A DNA stretch of 41,855 bases, from NCBI RefSeq assembly GCF_016234775.1, contig NZ_JACRAH010000034.1, positions 1-41,855 of the forward strand, given 5' to 3'. Both the position numbers and the translations under genes were made by a program. The notes beneath the pieces are model-generated. The model saw only the letters and a program-made list of their open reading frames with translations, had not been told where the DNA came from and did no database searches. Numbering within the stretch: position 1 is the first letter of the stretch; each line of letters opens with the position of its first letter. Source of the stretch: Aquabacterium sp. GTDB taxonomy: Bacteria; Pseudomonadota; Gammaproteobacteria; Burkholderiales; Burkholderiaceae_C. Below, one piece after another: positions 1-8,716 of the stretch.

Positions 1-129
1 CGCTTACTTGAGCAGGCTCGTTACTTCGTGCTCCCTCCTCGTCGCACCGATCGCAGCTTCCCCCGCGAGGTCAAACGCTCCGCCCGCGGTAAGTACCCAT
101 CAAAAAAAACGCCAGTCAGGCTTAACTGA
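1..129 (+). mobile_element. IS4-family transposase, C-terminal 42 codons (cut by window edge)
   Basis: Frame 1 reads without interruption from the window edge to a TGA at 127-129. The visible residues include FVLPPRRTDRSFPREVK followed by a K-Y-P-S-K-K run. This resembles the C-terminal tail of IS4-family DDE transposases, where an arginine-rich FPR-x-VK segment and a YP motif come near the end. The catalytic core lies outside the window, so completeness and activity cannot be judged. The stop codon sits inside a perfect hairpin (111-134), as is common near insertion-sequence ends; the right terminal inverted repeat should lie at or just after it. The family call rests on motif recognition only. 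Confidence 0.6.
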
Positions 130-134
130 CTGGC
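102..134 (-). terminator. Intrinsic terminator for leftward transcription at the IS end
   Basis: Perfect 9-bp stem GCCAGTCAG (111-119) with CTGACTGGC (126-134) and a 6-nt loop. On the minus strand the stem is followed after one base by eight T residues (the A run at 102-109), so it has full intrinsic-terminator form only for transcription coming from the right into the transposase gene. The plus-strand side has no U tract. It probably insulates the element from outside antisense transcription; that role is inferred. Confidence 0.5.
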
Positions 135-213
135 ATTGACCCTAGAGGTGGCTTTTTGTTTTGTGGCTGCAAGCGGACTCAAGTCACTCACGGTCCATGC
201 CGAAGTTCCCGGG

Positions 214-576
214 ATGCCCAAGCCTGCTTCCACCCTGAGCGATACGCAAACGCCCGTGCCCGATGACGCGCATTGGCGCGCTGCCGCTGAAATGGGCGCG
301 CGACTGGCTGCCAAGCATTGGCAAGTCCCACTTGCGAACATCAAAGAGATCGCCTTGTCGGATGCGGACGGCCCTTGCTACCTGTTCAAGGTGATCTACA
401 CCGATGACAGTGGCCAGCGCTTCACGGGCGCCGTGCACATGCCAAAGTGCATGATGTTCACGAGCCAACTGTCGATGTCCGCGCTGAGCGCGGGCCAGAA
501 CGGCTGCACCGATGAGCTGACAGTAACGTCGGCAACGAACGAGGACCAGTGGCCCCACTTGGCCCGCCCACACTGA
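214..576 (+). CDS. Hypothetical protein next to the IS end, possibly 5'-truncated
   Basis: About 120 residues from the ATG at 214, with a weak GAAG eight bases upstream. The frame stays open back to a TTG at 136, two bases beyond the hairpin of the IS remnant. The extra residues (VAFCFVAASG, then TVHA) look like a degraded signal peptide, so the insertion may have removed the original start of an exported protein. The body has an alternating hydrophobic stretch (CYLFKVIYTDD) and a PKCMM segment; I recognise no family. The next gene follows after 93 bases on the same strand. It is a convincing coding frame by amino-acid composition, but the start is uncertain. Confidence 0.5.
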   Translation: MPKPASTLSDTQTPVPDDAHWRAAAEMGARLAAKHWQVPLANIKEIALSDADGPCYLFKVIYTDDSGQRFTGAVHMPKCMMFTSQLSMSALSAGQNGCTDELTVTSATNEDQWPHLARPH

Positions 577-669
577 GGCGTCAAAGAGTCTCCGCAAGGT
601 TGGGCATGGCCTGCCACGATGACCCTATCATGCCTGGATCGCAGTCACAGCCAGTGCTTGAACCAAGCC

Positions 670-1074
670 ATGCTTTACCACCTCGGCCCATTTCTCATTC
701 ACTGGGCCATCACTGCCCTGTCCCTATGGGCGGCCAGCCGCATCTTTGATGGCATTCGCTTCGGCCAGACATCTGATCTGGTGGTGGCGGCCTTGCTTTT
801 GGGGTTCGCCAATGCCATGGTCAAACCGATCCTGATCGTCCTGACCTTTCCACTGACCTTGCTGACGTTTGGCCTCTTCCTGCTGGTGATCAACGCCTTG
901 ATGATCATGCTGGTCTCGTCACTGGTACGCGGGTTCACGGTATCGAGCTTCTGGACAGCCTTCTTTGCCAGCATCTTCATCTCGCTGCTCAGTGCCTTCA
1001 TGGGCGGCATCCTGCTCTCCGATGGCAGGCAGACCGACATCATTCACACGCCAAACGGTGGCACCTGGATATAG
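670..1074 (+). CDS. Small membrane protein of the YvlD / phage-holin-4 superfamily (PF04020)
   Basis: A 134-residue protein made almost wholly of four hydrophobic helices (roughly 5-23, 33-55, 57-82, 92-115), with the family-typical run G-F-A-N-A-x-V-K-P-I between helices 1 and 2 and a short polar tail. Members are inner-membrane proteins of unknown function, called phage holin family only by similarity; there is no phage gene nearby. The frame is open upstream to an ATG at 619, but the extra 17 residues are polar and unlike the family, so the ATG at 670 (MLYHLG) is preferred. Its stop directly abuts the convergent fumC stop, with no spacer. Confidence 0.8.
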   Translation: MLYHLGPFLIHWAITALSLWAASRIFDGIRFGQTSDLVVAALLLGFANAMVKPILIVLTFPLTLLTFGLFLLVINALMIMLVSSLVRGFTVSSFWTAFFASIFISLLSAFMGGILLSDGRQTDIIHTPNGGTWI

Positions 1075-2463
1075 TCAAGCGCCCGACAACACGCCCTTGA
1101 TCCACTCGTCAAATTGCGCTGGCGACACATACCCGAGCGCCAGGGCGGCCTCACGCAGGGTGCTGCCTCGGGCCAGGGCCTGCCTGGCAATCTCCGCTGA
1201 GCGGTCGTAACCGATGTGCGGCACCAACGCGGTCACCAACATGAGCGATCGGTGCAGCAACTCGTCAATGCGAGCCTTGTCAGGGCCCATGCCCCTGGCG
1301 CAGTGCTGATCGAAGCTGGCCACCGCGTCGGCCAGAATCCGCGTGCTTTGCAGAAAATTGTGAGCAATCAAAGGCTTGAACACGTTCAGCTCGAACTGGC
1401 CCCATGCACCGCCAATGCTCAGCGCCACGTCATTGCCCATCACCTGGCAACACACCATGGTCAGGGCTTCGCATTGCGTCGGGTTGACCTTGCCGGGCAT
1501 GATGGAGCTGCCAGGCTCGTTCTCGGGCAGATGCAGCTCGCCCAGTCCACAGCGCGGCCCCGAGGCCAGCCAGCGCACATCGTTGGCGATCTTCATGAGC
1601 GCCACTGCCAGCGTCTTGAGCGCCCCATGGGCATGAACCATGGCATCGTGCGCCGCCATGGCGGCAAATCGGTTGTCAGCGCAACGCAGCGGCAAGCCTG
1701 TTTCTGCCGCCAGGCGGGCCGCAACCCGATCACCAAAGCGTGGGTCGGTATTGAGGCCATTGCCCACTGCCGTGCCGCCAATGGCCAGCTCGCACAATCC
1801 GGGCAGCGTTGACGTGATGGCCTGCCGAGCGTGGTCCAACTGTGCCACCCAGCCAGACATTTCCTGGCCCAGTGTCAAGGGCGTGGCATCTTGTAGATGA
1901 GTCCGCCCGATCTTGACAATGTGCGAGCAGGCTTGCGCCTTGTCTGCCAAGGTGGTCCGCAAACAGCCCAAGGCAGGTAGCAGGTCTCGGGTCACGTTGA
2001 GCGCAGCGGCGAGGTGCATCGCGGTAGGAAAGACATCATTGGATGATTGCCCCAGGTTGACATGGTCGTTTGGGTGCACACACCGGAGCGAGCCACGCCC
2101 CCCGCCCAAGATCTCCGAAGCGCGATTGGCCAGCACCTCGTTCATGTTCATATTCGTTTGCGTACCGGAGCCCGTTTGCCAGACGGACAGAGGAAAGGCC
2201 TCGTCATAGCGACGTGCCAACACCTCGTCTGCGGCCTGCGCAATGGCAGACGACAGGCGCTGCGGCAGCAGGCCGAGCTCCGCGTTGACCAATGCGGCGG
2301 TACGCTTGACCTGTGCCAAGGCCATCAACAGATCGATGGGCATGCGCTCGGTCGAAATGCGGAAGTACTGCAAGGAGCGCTGCGTCTGTGCGCCCCACAA
2401 GGCAGTGACGTCAACCAGCACATCACCCAGAGCGTCATGCTCGGTGCGCGTTGTCAGTGGCAC
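1075..2463 (-). CDS. fumC: Class II fumarate hydratase
   Basis: Catalyses reversible hydration of fumarate to malate in the citric acid cycle, in the cytoplasm, as an iron-independent homotetramer. Hallmarks are the N-terminal WGAQTQRS segment, SGTQTNMN, the HPNDHVN-GQSSND region that binds substrate, and the fumarase/aspartase signature [11 protein letters not shown]. The GTG at 2463 gives 462 residues, the usual length for FumC, and has GGAG seven bases upstream. The frame extends to another GTG at 2517, but the extra 18 residues match nothing. A small gene (2486-2701) lies 22 bases upstream and is probably cotranscribed. Convergent with the PF04020 gene. Aspartase and argininosuccinate lyase share the fold but lack this motif set. 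Confidence 0.95.
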   Translation of the reverse strand: MPLTTRTEHDALGDVLVDVTALWGAQTQRSLQYFRISTERMPIDLLMALAQVKRTAALVNAELGLLPQRLSSAIAQAADEVLARRYDEAFPLSVWQTGSGTQTNMNMNEVLANRASEILGGGRGSLRCVHPNDHVNLGQSSNDVFPTAMHLAAALNVTRDLLPALGCLRTTLADKAQACSHIVKIGRTHLQDATPLTLGQEMSGWVAQLDHARQAITSTLPGLCELAIGGTAVGNGLNTDPRFGDRVAARLAAETGLPLRCADNRFAAMAAHDAMVHAHGALKTLAVALMKIANDVRWLASGPRCGLGELHLPENEPGSSIMPGKVNPTQCEALTMVCCQVMGNDVALSIGGAWGQFELNVFKPLIAHNFLQSTRILADAVASFDQHCARGMGPDKARIDELLHRSLMLVTALVPHIGYDRSAEIARQALARGSTLREAALALGYVSPAQFDEWIKGVLSGA

Positions 2464-2485
2464 GGGGAAACTCCGAACGGGCCCG

Positions 2486-2701
2486 TCAGGATGGTGTCGG
2501 ACCACGCAAGGCGGCACGACTGGTGCAGGCCATCGGCAGGAGGGGCGCCATCACCTGAGCTGCCAGACTCCCGACAATGCGTTCTTCCACACTCTGCACC
2601 ACGATGTCATCGCTCGCCAAAGGGTAAGCGCCTTCAGAGACCAGATCATCCAAGGCCCGATGCAGCGTCCATTCAGCTTGCTTTCTGGTGGTTCGACTCA
2701 T
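2486..2701 (-). CDS. Small hypothetical protein upstream of fumC
   Basis: A 71-residue frame with an ATG at 2701 preceded by an AAGG-containing purine stretch. It ends 22 bases before the fumC GTG, which suggests cotranscription. The first 50 residues are charged and probably helical ([10 protein letters not shown], then [16 protein letters not shown]), and the C-terminal part is hydrophobic then basic. No family is recognised. It could be a small accessory protein; the case rests on start signal, spacing and plausible composition. The alternative is a chance frame in fumC's leader. Confidence 0.5.
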   Translation of the reverse strand: MSRTTRKQAEWTLHRALDDLVSEGAYPLASDDIVVQSVEERIVGSLAAQVMAPLLPMACTSRAALRGPTPS

Positions 2702-2835
2702 GACTCTTGCCTTTCAATACGGAAGGCTCCGACATGGCACCAACTCCTGTTGCAGCGTGCGCGCTCTGATCCAGTCTGTCAAGGCGCCGCATGCGATCAT
2801 GAGCGATCGCGCCATCGGCGCCTGTCGCTGTCAAC

Positions 2836-4308
2836 ATGTTTGCCTCTCACCACCACCAACGTGCCGACCTGGTCCGCATCGCCATTGACGCCATGACCGA
2901 GCGAGGGCTCGCGCCAGATTTCCCGCAGCCGGTGCAACAACAACTGGATGCACTCACCGGCCCGAACGGCGATGCGGACAGCAGCATCCGGGACCTGCGT
3001 CACCTGCCCTGGTGCTCCATCGACAACGACGACTCGATGGACCTGGATCAACTCACCGTCAGTGAGCGACTGGATGATCAGTCTGTGCGGATCATGGTGG
3101 CCATTGCCGACGTGGACGCTCTGGTTGAAAAGGGCTCCGCCATCGACGAACACGCCCGAATCAACACGACTTCGGTCTACACCTCATGCAAGATCTTTCC
3201 GATGCTGCCGGAGCGGCTGTCAACCGATCTCAGCTCGCTGAACCTCGACGCAGACCGGCTGGCCATCGTCACGGAGATGCGCATTGCGCCAGACGCGTCG
3301 ATCACCCACACCGACGTCTACAGGGCGCGTGTGCGCAACAAGGCCAAGCTGGCCTATGACGCGGTATCGGCCTGGATCGACGGCAAGGGCCCTGCTCCGG
3401 ACGCATTGCAACGCCAGCCAGAGATGGCGCAACAGGTGCGCACGCAAGATGAAGTGGCCCAGAGGCTGCGTCAGCGACGTCACACGCAAGGCTCCCTGGA
3501 GCTGGAGACCTTTCAGCCTCGCGCCGTGTTCGAGGGCGAGAAGGTTGTGGACATTCGTCAGCAGGTACAGAATCGCGCCCGGCAATTGATCGAGGAGTTC
3601 ATGATTGCCGTCAACACCTGCACGGCCAGGTTCCTGGCCTCGCACGGCGGAACCTCCCTGCGCAGAGTGGTGCGGTCGCCTGAGCGCTGGTTGCGCATTG
3701 TCGAACTGGCACGCCGATACGGTGAATCACTGCCCGGCACACCGGACGCTCGCGCACTGGAAGCGTTTCTGGCTCGCCAGCACAAGGCTGATCCCTTGCG
3801 TTTCCCGGACCTGTCCCTGGTGGTCGTCAAGCTGATGGGCTCGGGTGAATATGTCGTCGAGCAAGCGCAAGCCGAGCCGGTGGGACACTTTGGCCTGGCT
3901 TTGCGTGACTACACCCACTCGACAGCCCCGAATCGCCGTTATCCCGACCTGATCACCATGCGGATGATCAAGGCCTTGCTCAAAGGCGGCAAGTCCCCCT
4001 ACAACGGCACGGAACTGCAGGATCTGGCCGCGCACTGCACCACACAGGAAGATGCGGCACGCAAGGTCGAACGTCGCGTCAGAAAGTCCGAAGCTGCGCT
4101 GTTTCTGGAACCCCGGATCGGGCAGGTGTTCGAGGCCATCGTCACAGGCAAAACCGACAGTGGCACCTGGGTGCGCCTGCTCACACCTCCCGCCGAGGGC
4201 ATGCTGACGGGGCATGTGCCGGACGCGGACGTAGGGCGCCAGTTGCGCGTGAAGCTGGTTGACACCGATGTGGAGCGCGGCTTCATCGATTTCGTCGCCA
4301 CGCACTGA
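2836..4308 (+). CDS. RNB-domain ribonuclease (RNase II/R superfamily, short form)
   Basis: Expected to be a processive 3'-5' exoribonuclease. The RNB core starts at about residue 55 with IDNDDSMDLDQ: D63, D69 and D71 align with metal-binding Asp201, Asp207 and Asp209 of RNase II, but the Asp210 position is Gln72. The second core motif, HSTAPNRRYPDL (361-372), carries the conserved arginine pair that contacts RNA phosphates. At 490 residues it lacks the N-terminal cold-shock domains of RNase II (about 640) and RNase R (about 800); a short S1-like beta domain may occupy 430-490. Divergent from the small fumC-linked gene. Its stop directly abuts a fragment of another gene, a chemoreceptor. Confidence 0.85.
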   Translation: MFASHHHQRADLVRIAIDAMTERGLAPDFPQPVQQQLDALTGPNGDADSSIRDLRHLPWCSIDNDDSMDLDQLTVSERLDDQSVRIMVAIADVDALVEKGSAIDEHARINTTSVYTSCKIFPMLPERLSTDLSSLNLDADRLAIVTEMRIAPDASITHTDVYRARVRNKAKLAYDAVSAWIDGKGPAPDALQRQPEMAQQVRTQDEVAQRLRQRRHTQGSLELETFQPRAVFEGEKVVDIRQQVQNRARQLIEEFMIAVNTCTARFLASHGGTSLRRVVRSPERWLRIVELARRYGESLPGTPDARALEAFLARQHKADPLRFPDLSLVVVKLMGSGEYVVEQAQAEPVGHFGLALRDYTHSTAPNRRYPDLITMRMIKALLKGGKSPYNGTELQDLAAHCTTQEDAARKVERRVRKSEAALFLEPRIGQVFEAIVTGKTDSGTWVRLLTPPAEGMLTGHVPDADVGRQLRVKLVDTDVERGFIDFVATH

Positions 4309-4309
4309 G

Positions 4310-4423
4310 GCCACACAGCAAAACGCGGCCCTGGTGGAGCAAAGTGCAGCCGCGGCCGAAAGCCTCAAGCAGCAGGCGCGGCAACTGGTGCAAGCTGTCG
4401 CGGAATTCAACCTGGCTCGCTGA
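4310..4423 (+). pseudogene. 3' remnant of a methyl-accepting chemotaxis protein gene
   Basis: Starting one base after the ribonuclease stop, a plus-strand frame encodes 37 residues and a stop: [12 protein letters not shown], then [19 protein letters not shown] and NLAR. The first 33 residues match residues 474-506 of the intact chemoreceptor on the opposite strand (4761-4859) at 31 of 33 positions, while the DNA matches at 83 of 99 by direct count. Most differences are synonymous third-base changes, so this is the tail of an old paralogue rather than a fresh copy. It has no start codon, promoter or upstream receptor sequence. A deletion or a recombination that brought in the ribonuclease gene would explain it. 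Confidence 0.8.
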
Positions 4424-4441
4424 AGCAAGCTCGCGCAGCCA

Positions 4442-4474
4442 ACAAAAAGCCCGGCTCAATGCCGGGCTTTTTGT
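4442..4474. terminator. Bidirectional intrinsic terminator between RNase/remnant and chemoreceptor
   Basis: Perfect 14-bp inverted repeat ACAAAAAGCCCGGC / GCCGGGCTTTTTGT with the five-base loop TCAAT. The G+C core is flanked by A5 and T5, giving a U tract in both directions. It sits 19 bases after the remnant stop and 19 bases after the minus-strand chemoreceptor stop, so it can end both transcripts. Confidence 0.85.
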
Positions 4475-4493
4475 TGGAGAAGTTATCAAGACG

Positions 4494-6278
4494 TCAGAAC
4501 GTTTCCCAATCGTCGCTCGCCCCTTTGGGTTCACTCTTGGGTTCGAATGATGGCGGCGCGGCCAATGGTTCATTGCGAGGAGCCGCGCTGGCTTTGGGTT
4601 GCGGCGTGAAACTCGGTGCAGCAACCGGAGTCGATGCGGGAGTAGACGATACCGAGGGCTGCACGCGACTCCCCGCGCGTCGCTCCTGCCCCCCAAAGCT
4701 GGACGAAGAGGCCGACATGTGTTTGGAGGCGCTCGCCCCGCTCATGCCGTGGTCCACCTTGAACACCGCCACCGCTTGCACCAGTTGCTGAGCCTGCTGC
4801 TTGAGGCTTTCGGCCGCCGCAGCGCTTTGCTCCACCAAAGCGGCATTCTGCTGCGTAGCCTGGTCCATCTGGTTGACGGCATCACCGACAGATGCCACGC
4901 CACTGCTTTGTTCGGCACTGGCCGCGCTGATCTCGCCGATGATGTCAGAGACACGCTTGATGGAAGCCACGATCTCCTGCATGGTCGAGCCTGCCTGATC
5001 CACAAGCTCGGTTCCTTGCTCTACACGCTCCACACTGGTACTGATCAGGCTCTTGATTTCCTTGGCTGCTTCAGCGCTGCGTTGCGCCAGATTGCGCACC
5101 TCGCCTGCCACCACAGCAAAGCCACGCCCTTGTTCACCGGCACGAGCGGCTTCCACCGCCGCATTCAGCGCCAGGATGTTGGTCTGGAAGGCGATGCCAT
5201 CGATCACGGTGATGATGTCGGCAATCTTGCGCGAGCTTTCGTTGATGCCCTTCATGGTATCGACCACCTGAGACACCACCTCCCCACCACGCGCGGCCAC
5301 GCTGGAGGCGCCTTGCGCAAGTTGATTGGCCTGCCGTGCATTGTCAGCATTCTGACGCACGGTCGAGCCCAGCTCCTCCATGGAAGAGGCGGTCTGCTGC
5401 AGCGAGGAAGCCTGTTGCTCCGTGCGCCCGGACAAGTCCTGGTTGCCCTGCGCAATCTGAGAGCTAGCGGTGGCCACGCTGTCGGAGTTACGACGCACCG
5501 TGCTCACCACATGGGACATTTCCGAGCGCATGCGATCCAGGGCCAAGACAAACTCGCCCACCTCGTCATCCACCTTGTCGGTGTTGGCCCCTGTGAGATT
5601 CAAGGCCGCCAACTCTTCAGCCTGAGCCTTGGCATAAGCAAGCCGGCGATTGATGTTGGCTGCCAGCACGAAGCCGCCAGCCACGCCGCCCAGGCCAATC
5701 ACCCCGCACAGCAAAAGCAGCCAGACGCTGGTACTGGCCGCCAGCGCATCACGCGCATCCACATTGGCCTTGGCGTCCTTGCCCACTGACTCGATAAGCT
5801 TGTTGATGGAGGCCACCGTGGCCGCACCTGCCGGTGTCAGTTCGGCTGCCCGAAAGGACGTAGCCTCATCGGTGTTACCTGCGTTCATCAGTTCAAACCA
5901 GCGGGAGCGGGCCGATGCGTACCTCTTGTAGTTCTGCTGCACATCCGCCAGGCCAGCTTTGATCCCATCCGAGATGGGTTGTTCGCCGAACTTCTTCAGG
6001 CCGGCATCGAACTCGTCATAACGCTGTTTGTCGCCTTCCATCAGCTTCTGGCGCTTCTCGGCATCACCGAGTGCGAGATACTGTGCCACCCCCCAGCGCA
6101 AGGACCACAAGGCACTGTTGGCCTCGGCCAGATGAGCCGTGGCCAAGGTATCAGCCCTGTAGGCATGATCATTGTCTGCGCGCGCAGATTGAGCCTGCCA
6201 GACCGCCACCGAACCGGCGATACCAATACCGGCAAACATGCCGATGGACAACAATTTCACCTGAGATGTCAGCTTCAT
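4494..6278 (-). CDS. Methyl-accepting chemotaxis protein with C-terminal WETF tether
   Basis: Inner-membrane chemoreceptor of 594 residues that signals to CheA/CheW. TM1 is at about 9-29, a four-helix-bundle-type periplasmic domain at 30-184 and TM2 at 185-207. A short HAMP-like linker leads into the methylation and signalling helices (250-506). The hairpin tip is the highly conserved [20 protein letters not shown] (359-378) plus [13 protein letters not shown] Pro/Ser/Ala-rich linker ends in DWETF, matching the NWETF pentapeptide that tethers CheR and CheB in Tar and Tsr. ATG 6278 has AGGA eight bases upstream and a sigma-28-type promoter. The frame stays open to 7100, but that part is antisense to the AraC gene and is rejected. 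The ligand is unknown. Confidence 0.93.
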   Translation of the reverse strand: MKLTSQVKLLSIGMFAGIGIAGSVAVWQAQSARADNDHAYRADTLATAHLAEANSALWSLRWGVAQYLALGDAEKRQKLMEGDKQRYDEFDAGLKKFGEQPISDGIKAGLADVQQNYKRYASARSRWFELMNAGNTDEATSFRAAELTPAGAATVASINKLIESVGKDAKANVDARDALAASTSVWLLLLCGVIGLGGVAGGFVLAANINRRLAYAKAQAEELAALNLTGANTDKVDDEVGEFVLALDRMRSEMSHVVSTVRRNSDSVATASSQIAQGNQDLSGRTEQQASSLQQTASSMEELGSTVRQNADNARQANQLAQGASSVAARGGEVVSQVVDTMKGINESSRKIADIITVIDGIAFQTNILALNAAVEAARAGEQGRGFAVVAGEVRNLAQRSAEAAKEIKSLISTSVERVEQGTELVDQAGSTMQEIVASIKRVSDIIGEISAASAEQSSGVASVGDAVNQMDQATQQNAALVEQSAAAAESLKQQAQQLVQAVAVFKVDHGMSGASASKHMSASSSSFGGQERRAGSRVQPSVSSTPASTPVAAPSFTPQPKASAAPRNEPLAAPPSFEPKSEPKGASDDWETF

Positions 6279-6366
6279 GGAGCAGATCCTCTGTACGTGC
6301 GATAGGACACACCACGAACGAGCTTGTGTGAAAGAATCAGGACCCGTTCGCTTTGATAGCAATGGG

Positions 6367-6393
6367 CTATCGGCACTAAACCAGCCAACTTGA
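6367..6393 (-). promoter_or_regulatory. Sigma-28 (FliA) promoter of the chemoreceptor gene
   Basis: On the minus strand, TCAAGTTG (6393-6386), exactly 11 bases of spacer, then GCCGATAG (6374-6367). The FliA consensus is TAAAGTTT-N11-GCCGATAA: six of eight and seven of eight positions match with the exact spacer. The predicted start is about 80 bases before the ATG. It places this receptor in the flagellar late-gene regulon. Confidence 0.65.
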
Positions 6394-6434
6394 ATGGTTG
6401 ATCCCAAAAGCTTCACGCTTTGACGCTGTATTCC

Positions 6435-7478
6435 ATGCCGCCTGCATCGACGCCCACGCCGAACATCCCCGCCACGTATGGACTGTCCCTGTTGTCCTTG
6501 ATGGTAGAGCGCCGCCATCAGGTGACGGACATCCTCGCTGGCAGCGATCTGACCCACGCGCAACTTCAGGATCAGCACGCGCAGATCAGCGGCTGGCAAT
6601 ATGTGGTCATGCTCAACAACGCGCTGCGTCTGGATGGCGACGGCGGCCTGGCTTACGAACTGGGCCTGCGCAGCCAGGTGACCAAGCATGGCTTCGTGGG
6701 GTTCGGATTGATCAGTTGCGCCACGCTGCGTGAAGCCATCGAGTTCAGCGAGCGCTACTTCCAGGCGCGCGTCTCCGTTTTCCACAGCGACATGTCGATC
6801 AAAGGCGATCAGGTTGTCATCGACTTGCGTGAAACCGTGCCCCTGGGGCCACAGCGCACCCTGATCCTGGACATGGTGCTGGTCGAGTTGTGCAGCCTGT
6901 TCGCCAAGGTGCTGGGCACCGACACCACGACAGCGGGTTGGACCAGCGAGATCTGGGTCCCCTATGCCGAGCCAGTGGCATATACACGCTACCAGGATCG
7001 CTTGCCACGCTTCCGGTTCAACCAGGCTGCCGTGCAAATCCGCTTTCCGGCGCGCATGCTCGATGAGCCTATCCCTTCTGCAGACGCCGTCAGCGTGCAA
7101 CTGGCGATTGACCGGTGCGAGCAGGAGATGGCCAAAAGGGCTGCCTCACAAACCACCGCAGACCTGGTGCGAAACCATCTGATCTGCACGGACGGACGCT
7201 ACCCGGACGTGGCGACCATGGCGCAAAAGCTGCTGCTGTCGGAGCGCACGCTCAAGCGCCGGCTGCAGGAAGAAGGCAGCAGCTTTCAGGCCCTGCTGGA
7301 TCAGGCCCGCCACCAGGACAGCCTGCGCCTGCTGGGCAACCCTGCCCTGGCGATCAAACAGGTGGCCGAAGCCGTGGGCTACACCGATCCAGCCAACTTT
7401 GCACGGGCCTTTGCCAAGTGGACCGGCTTTTCACCACGTGAATGGCGGCAGCACCAGGCTACTCGTGGCCCGAATTGA
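6435..7478 (+). CDS. AraC-family transcriptional regulator (Arabinose_bd plus HTH_18)
   Basis: A 347-residue activator-type regulator. The N-terminal two thirds match the Arabinose_bd-type sensor domain of long AraC proteins ([11 protein letters not shown] at the start, then [21 protein letters not shown]). The C-terminal hundred residues hold the two helix-turn-helix units: [20 protein letters not shown], and [20 protein letters not shown] with the typical FSPREWR ending. ATG 6435 is preferred to TTG 6420. It lies divergent from the chemoreceptor and 85 bases before a desaturase on the same strand; this pairing suggests it controls the desaturase in response to a lipid-like signal, which is inferred. 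Confidence 0.88.
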   Translation: MPPASTPTPNIPATYGLSLLSLMVERRHQVTDILAGSDLTHAQLQDQHAQISGWQYVVMLNNALRLDGDGGLAYELGLRSQVTKHGFVGFGLISCATLREAIEFSERYFQARVSVFHSDMSIKGDQVVIDLRETVPLGPQRTLILDMVLVELCSLFAKVLGTDTTTAGWTSEIWVPYAEPVAYTRYQDRLPRFRFNQAAVQIRFPARMLDEPIPSADAVSVQLAIDRCEQEMAKRAASQTTADLVRNHLICTDGRYPDVATMAQKLLLSERTLKRRLQEEGSSFQALLDQARHQDSLRLLGNPALAIKQVAEAVGYTDPANFARAFAKWTGFSPREWRQHQATRGPN

Positions 7479-7563
7479 CAGATTTTCGGCCTGATTGCCC
7501 CTCACGCTGATCCGGGCCAACTCGGTACGCTCCTGCCTCAGGATTGCGTATAACGAGGAGACC

Positions 7564-8661
7564 ATGAGCAAACACATCAACCCCAATCGCATGAGCGATG
7601 CGCAGAAGTCAGAGCACATCCGCTCGGTGGTGCTGCAGGCAGGCATTGATCTGCGCCAGCGCCACGCCTGGCTCGCACACCAGGATGCCATTGGCGCGAC
7701 CATCATGGTCATCTCGCTGGCCGGCATGATTGCCAGCGGTTGGCTGTATATCGAGGGCGTGATCCCCTGGTGGCTGTGTGTGCCCGTCACCGCCATCTTC
7801 GCGTCCTTCATCCACGAGCTGGAGCACGACCTCATCCACCAGATGTACTTCCGCACCAGGCCATGGGCCAACAGCCTGATGCTGGGCGTGGGCTGGGTGG
7901 CCCGGGCCAGCACCGTGAGCCCCTTTGTGCGCCGCAAGCTGCACCTGCACCACCACAAGGTGTCGGGCACCGAATCTGATCTGGAAGAACGTGGCATCAC
8001 CAACGGTGAGACCTGGGGCCTGCGCCGCCTGCTGATGACGGCCGACAACATGCTGGGCGTGATGCTGCGCCCCCTGACCATGCGCAAGGCCGTGCGCAGC
8101 TACATCAAGGCCCAACAGCCCGCCAGCAAGGAAGAGTTCATCAAGCTGCTGCGCGAACAGGCCTCGGCCTTCCTGCCACTGGGCACGCTGTACTACTTCG
8201 TGTTCCACGCCTGGATCGTGCTGCATGTGGTGATGTGGGCGGCACCGCTGCTCGGCTTCAGCGGCCCGCAGTGGGCTGACGGCCTGCTGCAGAAGCTGGA
8301 CGTGTTCGGCGTGGTCTACATGCTGCCCAGCCTGCTGCGCACCTTCAGCATCCAGTTCATCAGCTCCAACATGCACTACTACGGCGATGTGGAAGCGCGC
8401 AATGCCATGCAGCAGTGCCAGGTGCTCAACCCCTGGTGGCTGATGCCGCTGCAGTTGTTCTGCTTCAACTTCGGCAGCACGCACGCCATCCACCACTTTG
8501 CCGTGAAAGAGCCCTTCTACATTCGGCAGTGGAATGCACGCATTGCCCACGACGTGATGCGCAAGATGGGCGTGCGTTTCAATGACTTCGGCACCTTCAA
8601 GCGCGCCAACCGCTTTCACCTGACGCCGGCTGCACCCGCGCAACAAACCCGCACCGCGTGA
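7564..8661 (+). CDS. Membrane fatty acid desaturase family protein (PF00487)
   Basis: A di-iron integral-membrane desaturase or hydroxylase of 365 residues. The three histidine boxes are present: HELEHD with a following H (84-92), HLHHH (127-131), and HAIHH in the last quarter. Hydrophobic helices lie at about 43-63, 68-82, 172-195 and 205-225. It would introduce a double bond or hydroxyl into an acyl chain, using an electron donor encoded elsewhere. ATG 7564 has GAGGAG directly upstream; the frame is open from 7495, but that stretch has no start signal. Downstream, murU starts after 59 bases. Exact substrate and regiochemistry cannot be told; related alkane or sphingolipid enzymes share the boxes. 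Confidence 0.88.
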   Translation: MSKHINPNRMSDAQKSEHIRSVVLQAGIDLRQRHAWLAHQDAIGATIMVISLAGMIASGWLYIEGVIPWWLCVPVTAIFASFIHELEHDLIHQMYFRTRPWANSLMLGVGWVARASTVSPFVRRKLHLHHHKVSGTESDLEERGITNGETWGLRRLLMTADNMLGVMLRPLTMRKAVRSYIKAQQPASKEEFIKLLREQASAFLPLGTLYYFVFHAWIVLHVVMWAAPLLGFSGPQWADGLLQKLDVFGVVYMLPSLLRTFSIQFISSNMHYYGDVEARNAMQQCQVLNPWWLMPLQLFCFNFGSTHAIHHFAVKEPFYIRQWNARIAHDVMRKMGVRFNDFGTFKRANRFHLTPAAPAQQTRTA

Positions 8662-8690
8662 GTTGCCCGCTGCGGTCATGCACGACAATC

Positions 8691-8716
8691 GGAGGCTGAC
8701 AGCGAAAGCAGCCTCC
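8691..8716 (+). promoter_or_regulatory. Stem-loop just upstream of murU
   Basis: An 8-bp perfect stem GGAGGCTG (8691-8698) with CAGCCTCC (8709-8716). The inner bases can form a further GC-GAAA-GC tetraloop. It ends four bases before the murU ATG, where a Shine-Dalgarno sequence would normally sit. No U tract follows, so it is not a standard terminator. It could limit murU translation or mark the end of the desaturase mRNA. Confidence 0.3.

Noticed and set aside
136..164. Outward promoter from the IS end (TTGACC at 136)
   Set aside because: The expected -10 position 17 bases on reads TTTTGT, too weak to support a hybrid promoter.
619..1074. Prophage lysis module suggested by the holin-type protein
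   Set aside because: The family name is by similarity only. No endolysin, spanin or other phage gene is nearby, and neighbours are housekeeping genes.
6279..7100. Minus-strand open extension of the chemoreceptor frame, 274 codons upstream of its ATG
   Set aside because: It is antisense to the AraC gene, has no family similarity, and would bypass the clear sigma-28 promoter and ribosome-binding site at 6278.
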